Source: Episyrphus balteatus
Lineage: Eukaryota > Arthropoda > Insecta > Diptera > Syrphidae
Length of the DNA stretch: 64,000 nt
Assembly: GCF_945859705.1 (NCBI RefSeq)
Contig: NC_079134.1
Span: 117,924,620-117,988,619 of the forward strand
Direction of reading: 5' to 3'
Shown here: in pieces, positions 1-9,629 of the stretch
Numbering within the stretch: position 1 is the first letter of the stretch
Layout: each line of letters starts with the position of its first letter
Position numbers and translations under genes: made by a program
Notes under the pieces: generated by a model
Database searches by the model: none
What the model was told of the DNA's origin: nothing
The model's input: only the letters and a program-made list of their open reading frames with translations

Positions 1-381
1 ACACACTTTTAAATCACTTTATTTACTACTAACAATTCGCAACACTTTATTTCACTTTGTACTGTACTCTTTCACTTTCAAGATTAAACTGTATCCGGTC
101 GGTGTCCACGCTGCCCTTTTATACCTGAATTCTGAAGTTCGAGAATGTCTTCGAAGGTTCTCGTCTTTGCTTCTCGAAACTTCCTTTCCAAGAGGGGGCG
201 CTTTATACTTCCAGTCCAGTGGGATATTTTGGGATATTTAGCAGTCGAGGGAATTTCTTATGGATGTGTTCAGAGGGTAGTTTCTTAATTACTAAAGGTC
301 CGTTCACATTTCTACCTTTTCAGTAGTAGGTAGTGTTTTCAGACTTTTATCTTAAAAGTAGTTCGGTAATTCATCATTACA
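1..381 (-). repeat. 3' LTR (partial)
   Basis: Matches 5501-5881 with a single T/C difference at 132. Its U3 start (381) directly follows the polypurine tract. An AATAAA signal lies at 51-46 on the minus strand. The last roughly 116 bp lie beyond the window start. Confidence 0.95.
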
Positions 382-392
382 TTGCCCCCCTC
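382..392 (-). other. Polypurine tract
   Basis: The minus strand reads AGAGGGGGGCAA immediately before the 3' LTR start, the usual plus-strand primer site. It begins just after the TAA stop of the integrase frame (395-393). Confidence 0.85.
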
Positions 393-1628
393 TTAGGATT
401 GTTCGTCCCGAACAACTCCATTGCTTCTTTCACCATTATAACGATGTAAACGGTCACAATGAACTACTTTTAGTTTGCCTCTTACTCCTCTCTGTATACG
501 GTAAACCACGTCGTTGATTCTGGTTATTACTGTGTAAGGGCCTTCCCAGTTTTGTTGTAGCTTCGGTGATAGTCCCTTCTGTCGGTGGGGATTGTAAAAC
601 CAAACAAGTTCTCCTTCTTGAAACCCTGTTGCTGTCGCTCGTGCGTCATATCTTGTTTTCATCCTGTCACTAGACGATTTTATATTTGTCCTTGTCCGTT
701 GTTGAATGTCAGCCAGTGTTTCTTTCAGGTTTTCTACGTACTCATCCATTTCATGAGGCTCGTTTGGAACACATCCAAATTTTATCTCACTTGGCAGGCG
801 TATTGTTGAGCCAAATAGGACTTCCGATGGTGTATGTCCAGTAGAACTATGTGTTGCACTCCTATAAGCCATCAAGAATAATGGAATATGTCGATCCCAG
901 TCTCGTTGATTATCGTTGACTACTTTTGACAGGTGTTCTTTAAGTGTCCTGTTAAATCGCTCAACCATCCCATCAGATTGTGGATGAAGCGGTGTTGTTC
1001 GCGTCTTCTTGATGCCAAGGAGTGAGCAAACTTCTTGAAAGATCTTAGATTCGAAGTTTCTTCCTTGGTCGGAATGAAGTTCCATGGGTACTCCAAACCT
1101 GCTCACCCAACGAAAGACAATCTTATCCACAACTGTTTTGGTTTCCTGGTTTGGGATGGCAAATGCCTCAGGCCACTTGCTGAAGTAGTCCATCACTACA
1201 AGGATGTACCGGTTTCCGTTGTTGGTTTCGGGAAAAGGGCCTGCTACGTCTATTGCAATTCTCTCAAAAGGTGCGCCCACATTGTACTGCTGCATCTTGC
1301 TCTGGATTTTTCTTGCTGGTCCTTTGCTAGCGGCACAAGTATCACATTTTCGGCACCACTTTTCAACGTCTTCTCTCATACGTAACCAGTAGAATTGCTG
1401 TCGTACCTTTTCCAGCGTCTTGTTGATGCCTAAATGGCCTCCAGAAGTTCCATCGTGCATCTCTCGGAGAACATCATTAACCTTTGACTGAGGTACAACT
1501 AGCTGCATTACATAGGATTTACCGTCTGCGGATTCCCACTTACGCCTGAGTAACCCTTCTTGCACATGAAGCGAGTCCCATTGTGCCCAATATGCTTTGA
1601 GAGTGGGGCTTCGGTCGGAGATGTCGGC
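393..1628 (-). CDS. Integrase part of the same Pol frame, downstream of the in-frame TAG
   Basis: Open in the same frame from the codon after TAG (1628) to TAA at 395-393. There is no convincing ATG at its start; a GTG lies at 1565. Counting from that GTG, the zinc-binding H37, H44, C74 and C77 precede the catalytic core D106, D166 and E202, and the D(35)E spacing is exact. A GPY/F-type C-terminal module (WEGPYTVITR) follows, and no chromodomain is visible. The integrase inserts the element cDNA into the genome. With the stop it would be made only by readthrough, so this copy is probably non-autonomous or newly inactivated. Confidence 0.93.
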   Translation of the reverse strand, partial: ADISDRSPTLKAYWAQWDSLHVQEGLLRRKWESADGKSYVMQLVVPQSKVNDVLREMHDGTSGGHLGINKTLEKVRQQFYWLRMREDVEKWCRKCDTCAASKGPARKIQSKMQQYNVGAPFERIAIDVAGPFPETNNGNRYILVVMDYFSKWPEAFAIPNQETKTVVDKIVFRWVSRFGVPMELHSDQGRNFESKIFQEVCSLLGIKKTRTTPLHPQSDGMVERFNRTLKEHLSKVVNDNQRDWDRHIPLFLMAYRSATHSSTGHTPSEVLFGSTIRLPSEIKFGCVPNEPHEMDEYVENLKETLADIQQRTRTNIKSSSDRMKTRYDARATATGFQEGELVWFYNPHRQKGLSPKLQQNWEGPYTVITRINDVVYRIQRGVRGKLKVVHCDRLHRYNGERSNGVVRDEQS

Positions 1629-4600
1629 CTATTCTGGTTTCTCTTGATGTTCCTTACATGCAAGGATGGGTTCGATGTCCGAATCTTCCTGTTGGGCCAT
1701 TCTGAGTTCTTCATTACTCCAGCCGCAAATGGGATCAGCTCTCGTTCGTCTAACAGCGACAACTTCCTTTTCCTCTAGCCGTGTGCAATGCTTGCAATCT
1801 TGCTTGCACGGGCGCCGAGATAATGCGTCTGCATTTGAATGCAGTTTTCCTCTGCGATGTTGAATCTGACATTGATATGTCTGAAGTATCTCGATCCATC
1901 TTGCTACTTGACCCTCTGGATTTTTGAAGTTCAAAAGCCAATTTAGTGCACCATGATCTGTACGAAGAAGGAACTTCTGTCCATAGATGTATTTATGGAA
2001 GGGCTTTGTTGCCAATACCAGAGCAAGAAGTTCCCTCCTGGTCACGCAATAGTTTCTTTCTTGTTTCGACAGTACCTTGCTGAAATAGGCAACGACTTTT
2101 TCTTCTCCATCATGAACTTGCGATAAAACAGCACCAATTCCAACATTACTTGCATCTGCGTCAATGATGAATTGTTTGCCTGGAGTCGGATAGGCCAGCA
2201 CAGGAGCTTCACATAACCGCAGCTTCAGTTCCTGAAAGCTTTTCTCACACTCACCTGACCATTTAAAGGGTTTACCCTTCTCCGTAAGCTGGTGTAAGCT
2301 TTTGGCGATTCTCGCAAAATCCTTCACGAATCGTCGATAGTACGTTGCCAGACCGAGGAAACTCCGAAGTTGATGCTTGTCCTGAGGGGTTGGCCAGTTC
2401 TTCACAGTGTCAACTTTTTCAGGATCAGTCTTTACTCCTTGGGATGAGATGATATGCCCCAAATATTTAACCTCGGTCTTGAAAAGTGCACATTTCTTTG
2501 GATTCAACTTAAGATGTGCTTCTCGTAGCCTCTGGAATACAGCCTTTAGGTTTTCACAATGGTCATCAAATGTTTTCCCGTAAACGATGACATCATCCAA
2601 ATAAACTAGGCAAGATTTCCAGGTTAATCCATTCAACACGCACTCCATCAAGCGCTCAAAAGTAGCTGGGGCATTACATAGCCCAAACGGCATGACATTA
2701 AACTGCCACAGACCATTTCCTGTGGAGAAAGCCGTCTTTTCCCGATCTTCTGGATGGATTTCTACCTGCCAGTAGCCACTCTTCAAGTCCAAAGTCGAAA
2801 ACCATTGTGCTCCTTCCATTGCATCTAGAGTATCGCTGATTCTTGGCAGTGGGTAGCTGTCTTTCTTCGTCACATCATTCAGTCTGCGGTAGTCGACACA
2901 AAATCGAGTGCTTCCATCTTTCTTTTTGACGAGAACTACCGGTGATGCCCAAGGGCTTTTGGAATTTTCGATCAGCCCATCTTTCTTCATTGTCGATATC
3001 ATTTCTTCAACTTCACCTTGTTTGGCCAAGGGGAGACGTCTTGGTGGTTGACGAATCGGCCTAGCATCTCCTGTATCGATTCGATGCTGCACCAGTTGTG
3101 TCCGGCCGTATTGTCCGCTGGGTGAAGAGAAGATATCAGCATATTCATGAAGAAGACTTCCCGCAACATTAAGCTGATGTTGATTCAAGTTGTCTGATTT
3201 TAGAATTTGAGTATTTAGTTTCTCAGAGTTCACGGTCATCTGTGTGTCCATCTCGCTGATCTTAGTTATTGCGGACACAGATTCACATTGCCCAACAATT
3301 TCTCCTTTCTTGAGCTTGATTGGGTACGGTTTGATGTTAAGTATCCGTACAGGTACCATGTTGTTCTTTGGTGCCACAAGAGTCTTCCCGATGATGACGT
3401 TTTGGGAACTTTGCTCAACTTCTGGCTCAACCATGAGGTATCGATGGCTTCCAATATTTCCTTTTAGTTTCGTCCATACAAAAACTTCTGAAGAAGGAGG
3501 CAGGCACATGTCTTCTTTGATGACAGTTCTAATTGTTGTTGAATTTTCGTTGCCATAGACCATTGGGATCTCCACATTTCTGTATTTCAGGACTTGATTA
3601 CCTATATCCAAAATGATTCCATGGTCCTTCATGAAGTCGATCCCAATGATGCACTCGTCACATATATCTGCCACCAAAAACACATGTAAAAACTTTAGTT
3701 CTGCTATACGGATCTCAAGACGAACTTCTCCGTACACTCTTGCTGCTTCTCCTGTGGCGGTCTTCAGACGGTAGCTGTTGGTGTTATGTAGCCACGTCAT
3801 CTTCACCAAGTCTCTTCGTACAATAGAGGCAGTGGCACCGGTGTCAATTGTAGCCACGTGTTGGTTGTTATTTATGGTTGCCTCTACTGTCAGACTTTTG
3901 TTGTCTCGTTTAGTCTGTGAGACTTGAATTGTGGTTCTGGGGCCATCGATACCAGAAACCAGCTTCTGCCCCTCGAAGTTGGTTTTTACTCGTTTCCCCG
4001 AGTGGAAATCAAGATGAGCATGAGTGTTAGTTGTATCGCTTACCTGTTGTTGGGCAATATTCCTGTTTCCACAGTGTTCGCAAGCAGTTCTTCTTGGTGG
4101 CAATCTGCACTGCCGCTGGAGATGTCCTGTCTTGTTACAGTTCCAGCATCGAGCAGCTCCGTCCCGCTGGTTTCTTTGGAATGCGAGTTTTTGACAAGAG
4201 CATTCTTCCACTGCAACTTCTCTTACCCGATGAACGCCTTGAGAAGCCTGTTCTGCTGCTTCCATAGTAAGTGCGAACGCTAATGCTTCAGGAAGGCAAC
4301 GTTTTCCAGCTGTTCGTATCGCTCGCTGAAGATTTATGTCAGAAACAGCACGAACAAAGGCTTCTGTCGCAAACTGATTGATAATGTCGTCTCCTGCTGT
4401 CGGATATGCCAGATGAGCTAACCTTTCAATATCAGCTTGGAGTTGTTGCAGAGTTTCTCCTCTTTTCTGGATTCTTGTATTGAGTTGGACGCGGAAGACC
4501 TCCTGCATATGGCCATCTCCAAAGCGTTTTTCAATGACCTGGACAAGAGCGTTAAAGTTACCATTCTTTTCTGGTGGTAAAGTTTGTAACAACTCAGCAG

Positions 4601-5273
4601 CAATACCTCTTAGAGCAAGAGTCAGCGCTATACATTTGTCTTCGTCATCCCAGCCATTTGTTGTGGCAGCTGCCTCAAACTGTTTCTTGTAGATCGACCA
4701 AGAACTTTGTCCATCAAAGGTTGGTGGATGCATTTCCTTTTTCTTTGAATACTCACCAGAACTTTCTCGGGCCTTATTTTTTCGAACCTTGTCCAACTCT
4801 TTAGCCATGTCTTGGAATTTATCTTCGAGCTTTGTGTCCATCGCCAACAGCTTTTCTTCGACACGTTCGTCAAGAGCAGTGAACTTTTTCTCGAAATCAG
4901 CAAGTTTTCCCTCTAAGAGATTTTTCTGTTCTTCAAGAAGGTTCTTTTGCTCATTGCCTTGTTTCTCCATTTTTTCGAGAAGATTCTTCTGTTCATCCTT
5001 TTGTTCTTTACGTTGCTGTTCCATTTGATCTTTCTGTTCTTCAAATTTTGCAAGGAGAACAGCCATCATGGATGACATATCGGAACTAGTACTTACTCGT
5101 TCTTCTACCATTTCAACTTCGAATTGGAATGTATCCAAATCTTCGTTTTTCTGGGTTAAATAATCCTGCAGGCGAATAATGAGGTCATTTTTCGATCCAG
5201 CAGTAGGAAGACCTCGCTTAGTTAATTCCGCCTTCAGCTCAGTCAAACTTAACTGATTTAGTGTTTTACCCAT
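1629..5273 (-). CDS. Gag-protease-reverse transcriptase-RNase H polyprotein
   Basis: A 1214-residue frame starting at the first ATG after the leader (5273). Residues about 8-42 look like a SAP DNA-binding motif (LKAELTKRGLPTAGSK). Residues about 70-175 are a Glu/Lys/Gln-rich coiled coil, followed by a retrotransposon Gag core (about 185-340). A CCHC zinc knuckle CWNCNKTGHLQRQC lies at 376-389. The aspartic protease has DTGA with Asp477. The RT has a FGLCNAP region and catalytic YLDD at 891-894, and RNase H follows from about 1035 (DADASN) to 1160. Gag and Pol share one frame, so no frameshift is needed. The frame ends at TAG 1631-1629, in the linker between RNase H and integrase; the same frame stays open beyond it. 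A SAP motif at the start of Gag is unusual for this class. Confidence 0.95.
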   Translation of the reverse strand: MGKTLNQLSLTELKAELTKRGLPTAGSKNDLIIRLQDYLTQKNEDLDTFQFEVEMVEERVSTSSDMSSMMAVLLAKFEEQKDQMEQQRKEQKDEQKNLLEKMEKQGNEQKNLLEEQKNLLEGKLADFEKKFTALDERVEEKLLAMDTKLEDKFQDMAKELDKVRKNKARESSGEYSKKKEMHPPTFDGQSSWSIYKKQFEAAATTNGWDDEDKCIALTLALRGIAAELLQTLPPEKNGNFNALVQVIEKRFGDGHMQEVFRVQLNTRIQKRGETLQQLQADIERLAHLAYPTAGDDIINQFATEAFVRAVSDINLQRAIRTAGKRCLPEALAFALTMEAAEQASQGVHRVREVAVEECSCQKLAFQRNQRDGAARCWNCNKTGHLQRQCRLPPRRTACEHCGNRNIAQQQVSDTTNTHAHLDFHSGKRVKTNFEGQKLVSGIDGPRTTIQVSQTKRDNKSLTVEATINNNQHVATIDTGATASIVRRDLVKMTWLHNTNSYRLKTATGEAARVYGEVRLEIRIAELKFLHVFLVADICDECIIGIDFMKDHGIILDIGNQVLKYRNVEIPMVYGNENSTTIRTVIKEDMCLPPSSEVFVWTKLKGNIGSHRYLMVEPEVEQSSQNVIIGKTLVAPKNNMVPVRILNIKPYPIKLKKGEIVGQCESVSAITKISEMDTQMTVNSEKLNTQILKSDNLNQHQLNVAGSLLHEYADIFSSPSGQYGRTQLVQHRIDTGDARPIRQPPRRLPLAKQGEVEEMISTMKKDGLIENSKSPWASPVVLVKKKDGSTRFCVDYRRLNDVTKKDSYPLPRISDTLDAMEGAQWFSTLDLKSGYWQVEIHPEDREKTAFSTGNGLWQFNVMPFGLCNAPATFERLMECVLNGLTWKSCLVYLDDVIVYGKTFDDHCENLKAVFQRLREAHLKLNPKKCALFKTEVKYLGHIISSQGVKTDPEKVDTVKNWPTPQDKHQLRSFLGLATYYRRFVKDFARIAKSLHQLTEKGKPFKWSGECEKSFQELKLRLCEAPVLAYPTPGKQFIIDADASNVGIGAVLSQVHDGEEKVVAYFSKVLSKQERNYCVTRRELLALVLATKPFHKYIYGQKFLLRTDHGALNWLLNFKNPEGQVARWIEILQTYQCQIQHRRGKLHSNADALSRRPCKQDCKHCTRLEEKEVVAVRRTRADPICGWSNEELRMAQQEDSDIEPILACKEHQEKPE

Positions 5274-5366
5274 TTTAACTTTTCAAAACGCGTGTGTTAA
5301 AACACACGCGCACTTTTTATTTTATTCGCGAAATTATCTGATTCGCACAAATAAATAAGTTTTATT

Positions 5367-5383
5367 CCACTTTTCTGACACCA
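5367..5383 (-). other. Primer-binding site, Leu-type tRNA candidate
   Basis: The minus strand starts TGGTGTCAGAA one base inside the 5' LTR. This would pair with a tRNA 3' end reading TTCTGACACCA, which from memory fits an insect tRNA-Leu. Beyond about 11-13 bases the match is imperfect, so the tRNA identity is tentative. Confidence 0.65.
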
Positions 5384-5614
5384 ATGTAAAGTTTTATTCC
5401 GGGTTCACAATAAAACTTATTTAATTTCCACTTATATTTCCGTTCAAATAAGAACACACTTTATTTCAACTCAATTTACTTTTATTATTCGCTCAAACAA
5501 ACACACTTTTAAATCACTTTATTTACTACTAACAATTCGCAACACTTTATTTCACTTTGTACTGTACTCTTTCACTTTCAAGATTAAACTGTATCCGGTC
5601 GGTGTCCACGCTGC

Positions 5615-5625
5615 CCTTTTATACC
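5615..5625 (-). promoter_or_regulatory. LTR TATA box
   Basis: The minus strand reads GGTATAAAAGG, a strong TATA box, with TACAGTTTAA-type initiator-like sequence about 30 bp downstream (around 5590-5580). The same box lies at 115-125 in the other LTR. Confidence 0.75.
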
Positions 5626-5637
5626 TGAATTCCGAAG

Positions 5638-5683
5638 TTCGAGAATGTCTTCGAAGGTTCTCGTCTTTGCTTCTCGAAACTTC
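5638..5683 (-). promoter_or_regulatory. Heat-shock-element array in LTR U3
   Basis: Bases 5671-5683 read TTCTCGAAACTTC, a perfect three-unit heat-shock element (TTCnnGAAnnTTC). Two-unit elements follow at 5653-5660 (GAAGGTTC) and 5638-5645 (TTCGAGAA). The array sits about 15-60 bp upstream of the TATA box in the direction of transcription and is repeated at 138-183 in the other LTR. HSF binding is inferred from the motif only. Confidence 0.7.
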
Positions 5684-5881
5684 CTTTCCAAGAGGGGGCG
5701 CTTTATACTTCCAGTCCAGTGGGATATTTTGGGATATTTAGCAGTCGAGGGAATTTCTTATGGATGTGTTCAGAGGGTAGTTTCTTAATTACTAAAGGTC
5801 CGTTCACATTTCTACCTTTTCAGTAGTAGGTAGTGTTTTCAGACTTTTATCTTAAAAGTAGTTCGGTAATTCATCATTACA

Positions 5882-6560
5882 ATATTTTATTATTTTTTTC
5901 TATGGTATATGAAACGTCCACACGAAATTTTATCAACCTACCACTTTTTATCAAGGAGTACTTGGTAATATTCTGACTCTTGCTCTTTGAGTAAAAGACA
6001 ATTCATAAAAAGTCCAATAATTTTTTACATGATGGTCGAGACATTTTGGTATTGATTTAATTCGATAGGGCGTTAGAAAATACCTCGAAATCATGTATCA
6101 TATTAATACAAATGTTTCATTGCCTATACTATGATATGCAACAAATAGAGTGCAACACAGAAAAAGTCTTGTATCTACCCTTCCGGATGGAATACAAGGT
6201 GGCCCAATATCTCAAAAAAACTCTTATATTGAGTACTACCAACGATGTTAATTTCATGCTTTTATCACAAAGTGCACGATTGAACTCTTTTTTAATGCTA
6301 AGCTGCCTCACTATAACGCATTTTGCAACATTGAAAAAAAAATTATCTTGGATCATAATGGATTTTGAATAAAAAATAATTCCTTTTAAAAGCGCAATCA
6401 CCAAAACTGAAAATTTCAAAAAAAAAAATTGTCTTTGATTTGAAAAATAAGGACACTTCGCTTCCAGTGTTTCCTAAAATAGCAAAACAGTTTCATGATT
6501 GAATATGGCAACGGATTTTAATAAGTTGGTCCACTGTTAATCAACTGATTTCTCTAACCA
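5882..6560. other. AT-rich spacer, nothing recognised
   Basis: I see no coding similarity, terminal repeat or RNA gene. Short open frames on both strands (6112-6419) are AT-rich and overlap one another antisense. Confidence 0.6.
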
Positions 6561-6890
6561 ATGACAGTGTATATGAGAGCATTTTTATGGCAATGACTCT
6601 TCTATGATTTTATGGCACCGATTCTAGTATAAAATATTTCCAACCTTAAAAAAAAATAAATTAATCATGCAGAATCACTTTAAGCCAAGTTCCTTTAGCT
6701 ATTTCAACAACCACCATGCTAAATCATGCATGTTGTTTATTTTCATTCGAGATGGCGTTTTATAAAGTTACAATAAATTTAGTGGATGTAGCCGAAACTA
6801 CTATAAACCTAAAGTACTATATTAACGTAGCGTAATATCGTAAAGCAAAGTAGCGTAATCGTATGATTTCCTTGGTTGAAACAACAAAAC
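6561..6890 (+). repeat. Dispersed repeat, copy 1 of a local pair
   Basis: Shares long stretches with 8385-8436 plus 9108-9390, including GAGATGGCGTTTTATAAAG and GTAGCGTAATCGTATGATTT. This copy lacks the roughly 670-bp block present in the other and so serves as its approximate uninterrupted version. No coding potential is visible. Confidence 0.8.
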
Positions 6891-7445
6891 CTGTATCATT
6901 TTTCTTGCAATACTAAATATTCCCCGCGATCTGAATTTTCAGAGGCTTTGATTGGTCAGATGTCATAAACAGTAAGGTGGCATTTAGTTGCGTTTATTGA
7001 CATTTAGTTACGATTTTCAGGTGGAATTTTTTATCTGAAAAGTCAGATGGGTGTGTTTGTGTGTTGAAGTTGGTAAACCTTCCAAATGTGCTACACACCA
7101 AAATTTAACTTTGTGATTTTAATACAAGTTATAAATAGATTTGTTTATATTTCTTTTGTGTTTGGACATTTGTTGCGGGGTTATTGTTATTTGTTGATAT
7201 GATATTTCAATGTGCATGTATTTAATATAATTTTTTGTTCTTCTTCCGCATGTTTATGTGCAGAAATGGAATAATGAAAATAAATGAGGAAATAAAAACA
7301 ACTTAATGAATTTGGGGACCAAAGCAACATAAAACATATAAGTGGATAGCATATAGCAGAAAGGGATGTTATGAACCCAACTACATAATTTTTACAAATA
7401 TGTCCTGAAGTGATCTCACTAAAAATATTTATTACCTAATAACTC

Positions 7446-8085
7446 TGGGGTCGAATTACGGCACACGATTACGATCATACGTTAACGTTTTGAATATTTC
7501 TGTCTCTATTTAATTATTAGAAAACGATAGGGATACATCGTCGCCCTAGTATTGGAGTACCGTATACGCCAAATTGCATTTTTTGAACTAGGTATGCAGT
7601 CGTATGTTTTCGAAGTTGCTCTTTTCAAATCTGCTATCCGTTTTTTTCTATCTTTTTTCGTTGCCGAGATATTCACTATTATTTTGACAAAAACAAGAAA
7701 TTTTGGCATTCACGTCAAATTTTTCATGCAATGCAAGAAAATTTTGAGAATTGTTTTGACGTACGTTATGTTTTTTTTTGACGTACGTGTATATGAATAA
7801 AAGAAACTTCTGATTTTCATGGCGTATACGGCAAACTCATTTTGGACAAAAATTTAAATATTTTGACAACTAAAGGAATTGCAGATGTCCAATAACATGT
7901 ATATAAAAGACACATTTTAATTATATATCATACTGAAATATCAAAAAATACCAGCGGTTAGTTCTTTCGCAATTATCTTTCGAACATTTAAATGCGATTT
8001 CCCAAAAATGTAAAAATGGCGTATACGGCACTTCAATACTAGGGCGACGACATAGCAACCATTCGTTAACGAACCTTTGCAATCA
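7446..8085 (+). mobile_element. MITE fragment (GGGGTCGAAtTACGG family), interrupted
   Basis: The left end GGGGTCGAATTACGG and the following stretch (GTTAACGTTTTGA..., TCTCTATT..., GATAG) match the small element at 36732-36862. The sequence is split at ACAT by the element at 7539-8049, and the right terminus is not recognisable. Confidence 0.65.
7539..8049. mobile_element. Non-autonomous DNA element, 4-bp TSD ACAT
   Basis: Terminal inverted repeats of about 33 bp begin CGTCGCCCTAGTATTG and run to GTATACGCC, with two mismatches. ACAT is duplicated at 7535-7538 and 8050-8053. The sister MITE at 36.7 kb carries ACAT once at the equivalent place. No transposase is present. A 4-bp duplication fits few superfamilies (Chapaev-like, for example), so I leave it unclassified. 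Confidence 0.85.
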
Positions 8086-8649
8086 GTTCAAATATTTTTA
8101 TTATTCTAGAAAAAAATGGTCTTATTTTAAAGTCAATCCAAGTAAAGAAAATAAGTAGATTCTTCGTTAATGTCACCTGAAATTCAGATAATTTTTTTCA
8201 ATCTGAGAGTTGCTTCTGTTTGTTTTTTTTCTTAATTCTCAAGAAAAACTTTGTAAAAATTTAATTGTTATAAACGACATTCACGTGAATCGGATAGCAG
8301 AATATGGGTGATACAACAGACTAGAAAATTATAAGCGTTTCACATCAAGAGACAAATTTTGAGCCTCATGCACTAAATAAATTGCCATAAATTGACATGA
8401 GAACATTTTTATGGCAATGACTTTTATGATTAAGTGTCACCTTATAATAAGATGATGCGCACTTCACCACCTTAAAATAAGGTGTTATTCACTTAAAATA
8501 AGGTGATTCCACATAAAATCAGTTAAATTTAATGTGAACTTCATTTTATTTTAATGTCAGTATTCATCTTAAAAAAACCGATCAAAAATAAAAATTTTAA
8601 TCTTATAGTCACACTTTAGCTTTACTTGCAGTTTATCATACTCATTTCC

Positions 8650-8975
8650 AACAGTGAGATAGAACAGTGGTAAGGCACTGGCCTAGTGCATGGGTATAAA
8701 AAGACAAGGTATGATCATTAGAGCCGCCATCTTACAAAATGGGGTAATAAGGTTTTGACGTTAAATTTGGCAAAGTCAAAAGCAACAACAATTTCCAAGA
8801 CAAAATTTGTTTACAACAACAATTTCAATGGGCAGCTGTCAAAACCTTAAGTAGCCATTTTTAAGTTTTGACAGTTCTCGATTCAGAGTTTTTTTTTATA
8901 ATGATTATACCTTATACCATGGGCCTAGTAACCCAACAGTTGTAGGTTCGATCCCCGGTGGCTGCCAGGTTTTTT
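8650..8975 (+). mobile_element. tRNA-derived SINE-like sequence, split by a MITE
   Basis: With the MITE at 8688-8921 removed, the halves resemble a tRNA. There is an A-box-like segment (AACAGTGGTAAGGCACTGG), an anticodon-loop-like CTAGTAA that would read AGT (Thr), and a B box (GGTTCGATCCCC). A T-run that could end Pol III transcription follows at 8971-8980. Acceptor and T stems do not pair well, so this is not a functional tRNA gene. Confidence 0.6.
8688..8921. mobile_element. hAT-like MITE, 8-bp TSD GGCCTAGT
   Basis: A 234-bp element with imperfect inverted ends (CATGGGTATAA.. and the reverse complement of TTATACCATG). GGCCTAGT occurs at 8680-8687 and 8922-8929. Removing the element rebuilds a continuous tRNA-like sequence. 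The 8-bp duplication fits hAT or P-type elements. Confidence 0.85.
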
Positions 8976-9432
8976 TTTTTATTTGTGCATTCAAGAAATT
9001 AATGTGACTTGTCACCTTAATTTAAGGTGATGTCACCTTACTTTAAGGTGAAAGTCATCTTAGCAAAAAACCATGCAGAACTCCTCTTAAATTTTTTCTC
9101 CGTGTGGCACCGATTCTACTATAAAATATTTCCAAACTTAAAAAAAAAAAAATAAATAATCATGCAGAATTAGTTTAAAATAAGACAAGTTCCCTTAGCT
9201 ATTTCAACAACCATCATTTTAATTTTTCATTCGAGATGGCGTTTTATAAAGTTACAATAAATTTAGTGGATGCATCCGAAACTACTATAAACCTAAACTG
9301 CTATAAATATGTTAAATGTTAAGTAATATCTTAACGTAACGTAATATCGTAACGTAAAGTAGCGTAATCGTATGATTTCCTTGGTTGGAACTTTGTACAT
9401 ATATAAAAACTAGCAACCTAACGTCGAAGTCT

Positions 9433-9629
9433 TTTTTAATTTACGCTGATGATATTAGAATTTTCAAAATTATAAACTCAATTAATCAATTAATGACTGC
9501 TCACAGCTTCAGGAAGATCTACATAGATTTAGGGAATGGTGCAATATAAACCGACTTTTTTTGAATATAGACAAATGTAAAACTATGTGTTTAACACGCA
9601 AAAAAAAAAACAATTATAACTTATAATTA
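9433..9629 (+). pseudogene. Non-LTR retrotransposon reverse transcriptase fragment, 5' piece
   Basis: Decodes to IYADDI-like RT sequence (YADD is the catalytic motif) followed by the conserved stretch up to the Lys-Cys segment at about 9575. It is a 5'-truncated relative of the copy at 63236-64000, with several stops and frameshifts. It is cut at TA 9628-9629 by a Tc1-like element and resumes at 17807. The sequence around AGACAAATGTAAAAC here is intact, which gives the empty site for the MITE in the other copy. Confidence 0.85.

Larger units (their letters stand above)
1..5881 (-). mobile_element. Ty3/gypsy LTR retrotransposon, nearly complete, 3' LTR cut by window edge
   Basis: Read on the minus strand the order is 5' LTR (5881-5385), primer-binding site, gag-protease-RT-RNase H, integrase, polypurine tract and 3' LTR (381 to beyond base 1). 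Protease-RT-RNase H-integrase is the Ty3/gypsy (Metaviridae) order. The LTR begins TGTAATGATG and ends CTTTACA. About 116 bp of the 3' LTR lie outside the window, so the target-site duplication cannot be checked. The LTRs differ only at 132 versus 5632 (T/C), which indicates a recent insertion. There is no separate env-like frame. The only visible break in the coding capacity is an in-frame TAG at 1631-1629. Confidence 0.96.
5385..5881 (-). repeat. 5' LTR (497 bp)
   Basis: The LTR is bounded by short inverted termini (plus strand TGTAAAG...CATTACA). Bases 5501-5881 match 1-381 with one mismatch. It holds a TATA box, a heat-shock-element array and AATAAA signals on the minus strand. The boundary at 5385 was set by the TGTA terminus one base from the primer-binding site. 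Confidence 0.95.
8437..9107. mobile_element. Composite insertion with CACCTTA/TAAGGTG palindromes
   Basis: A block absent from the sister repeat at 6561-6890. Near both ends are short palindromes such as CACCTTAAAATAAGGTG (left) and CACCTTAATTTAAGGTG (right). It carries a tRNA-like segment that is itself split by a MITE. The exact ends and target duplication are not clear. Confidence 0.6.

Noticed and set aside
8650..8975. A functional tRNA-Thr(AGT) gene
   Set aside because: The stems do not pair and the sequence is split by a MITE; a SINE-like relic fits better.
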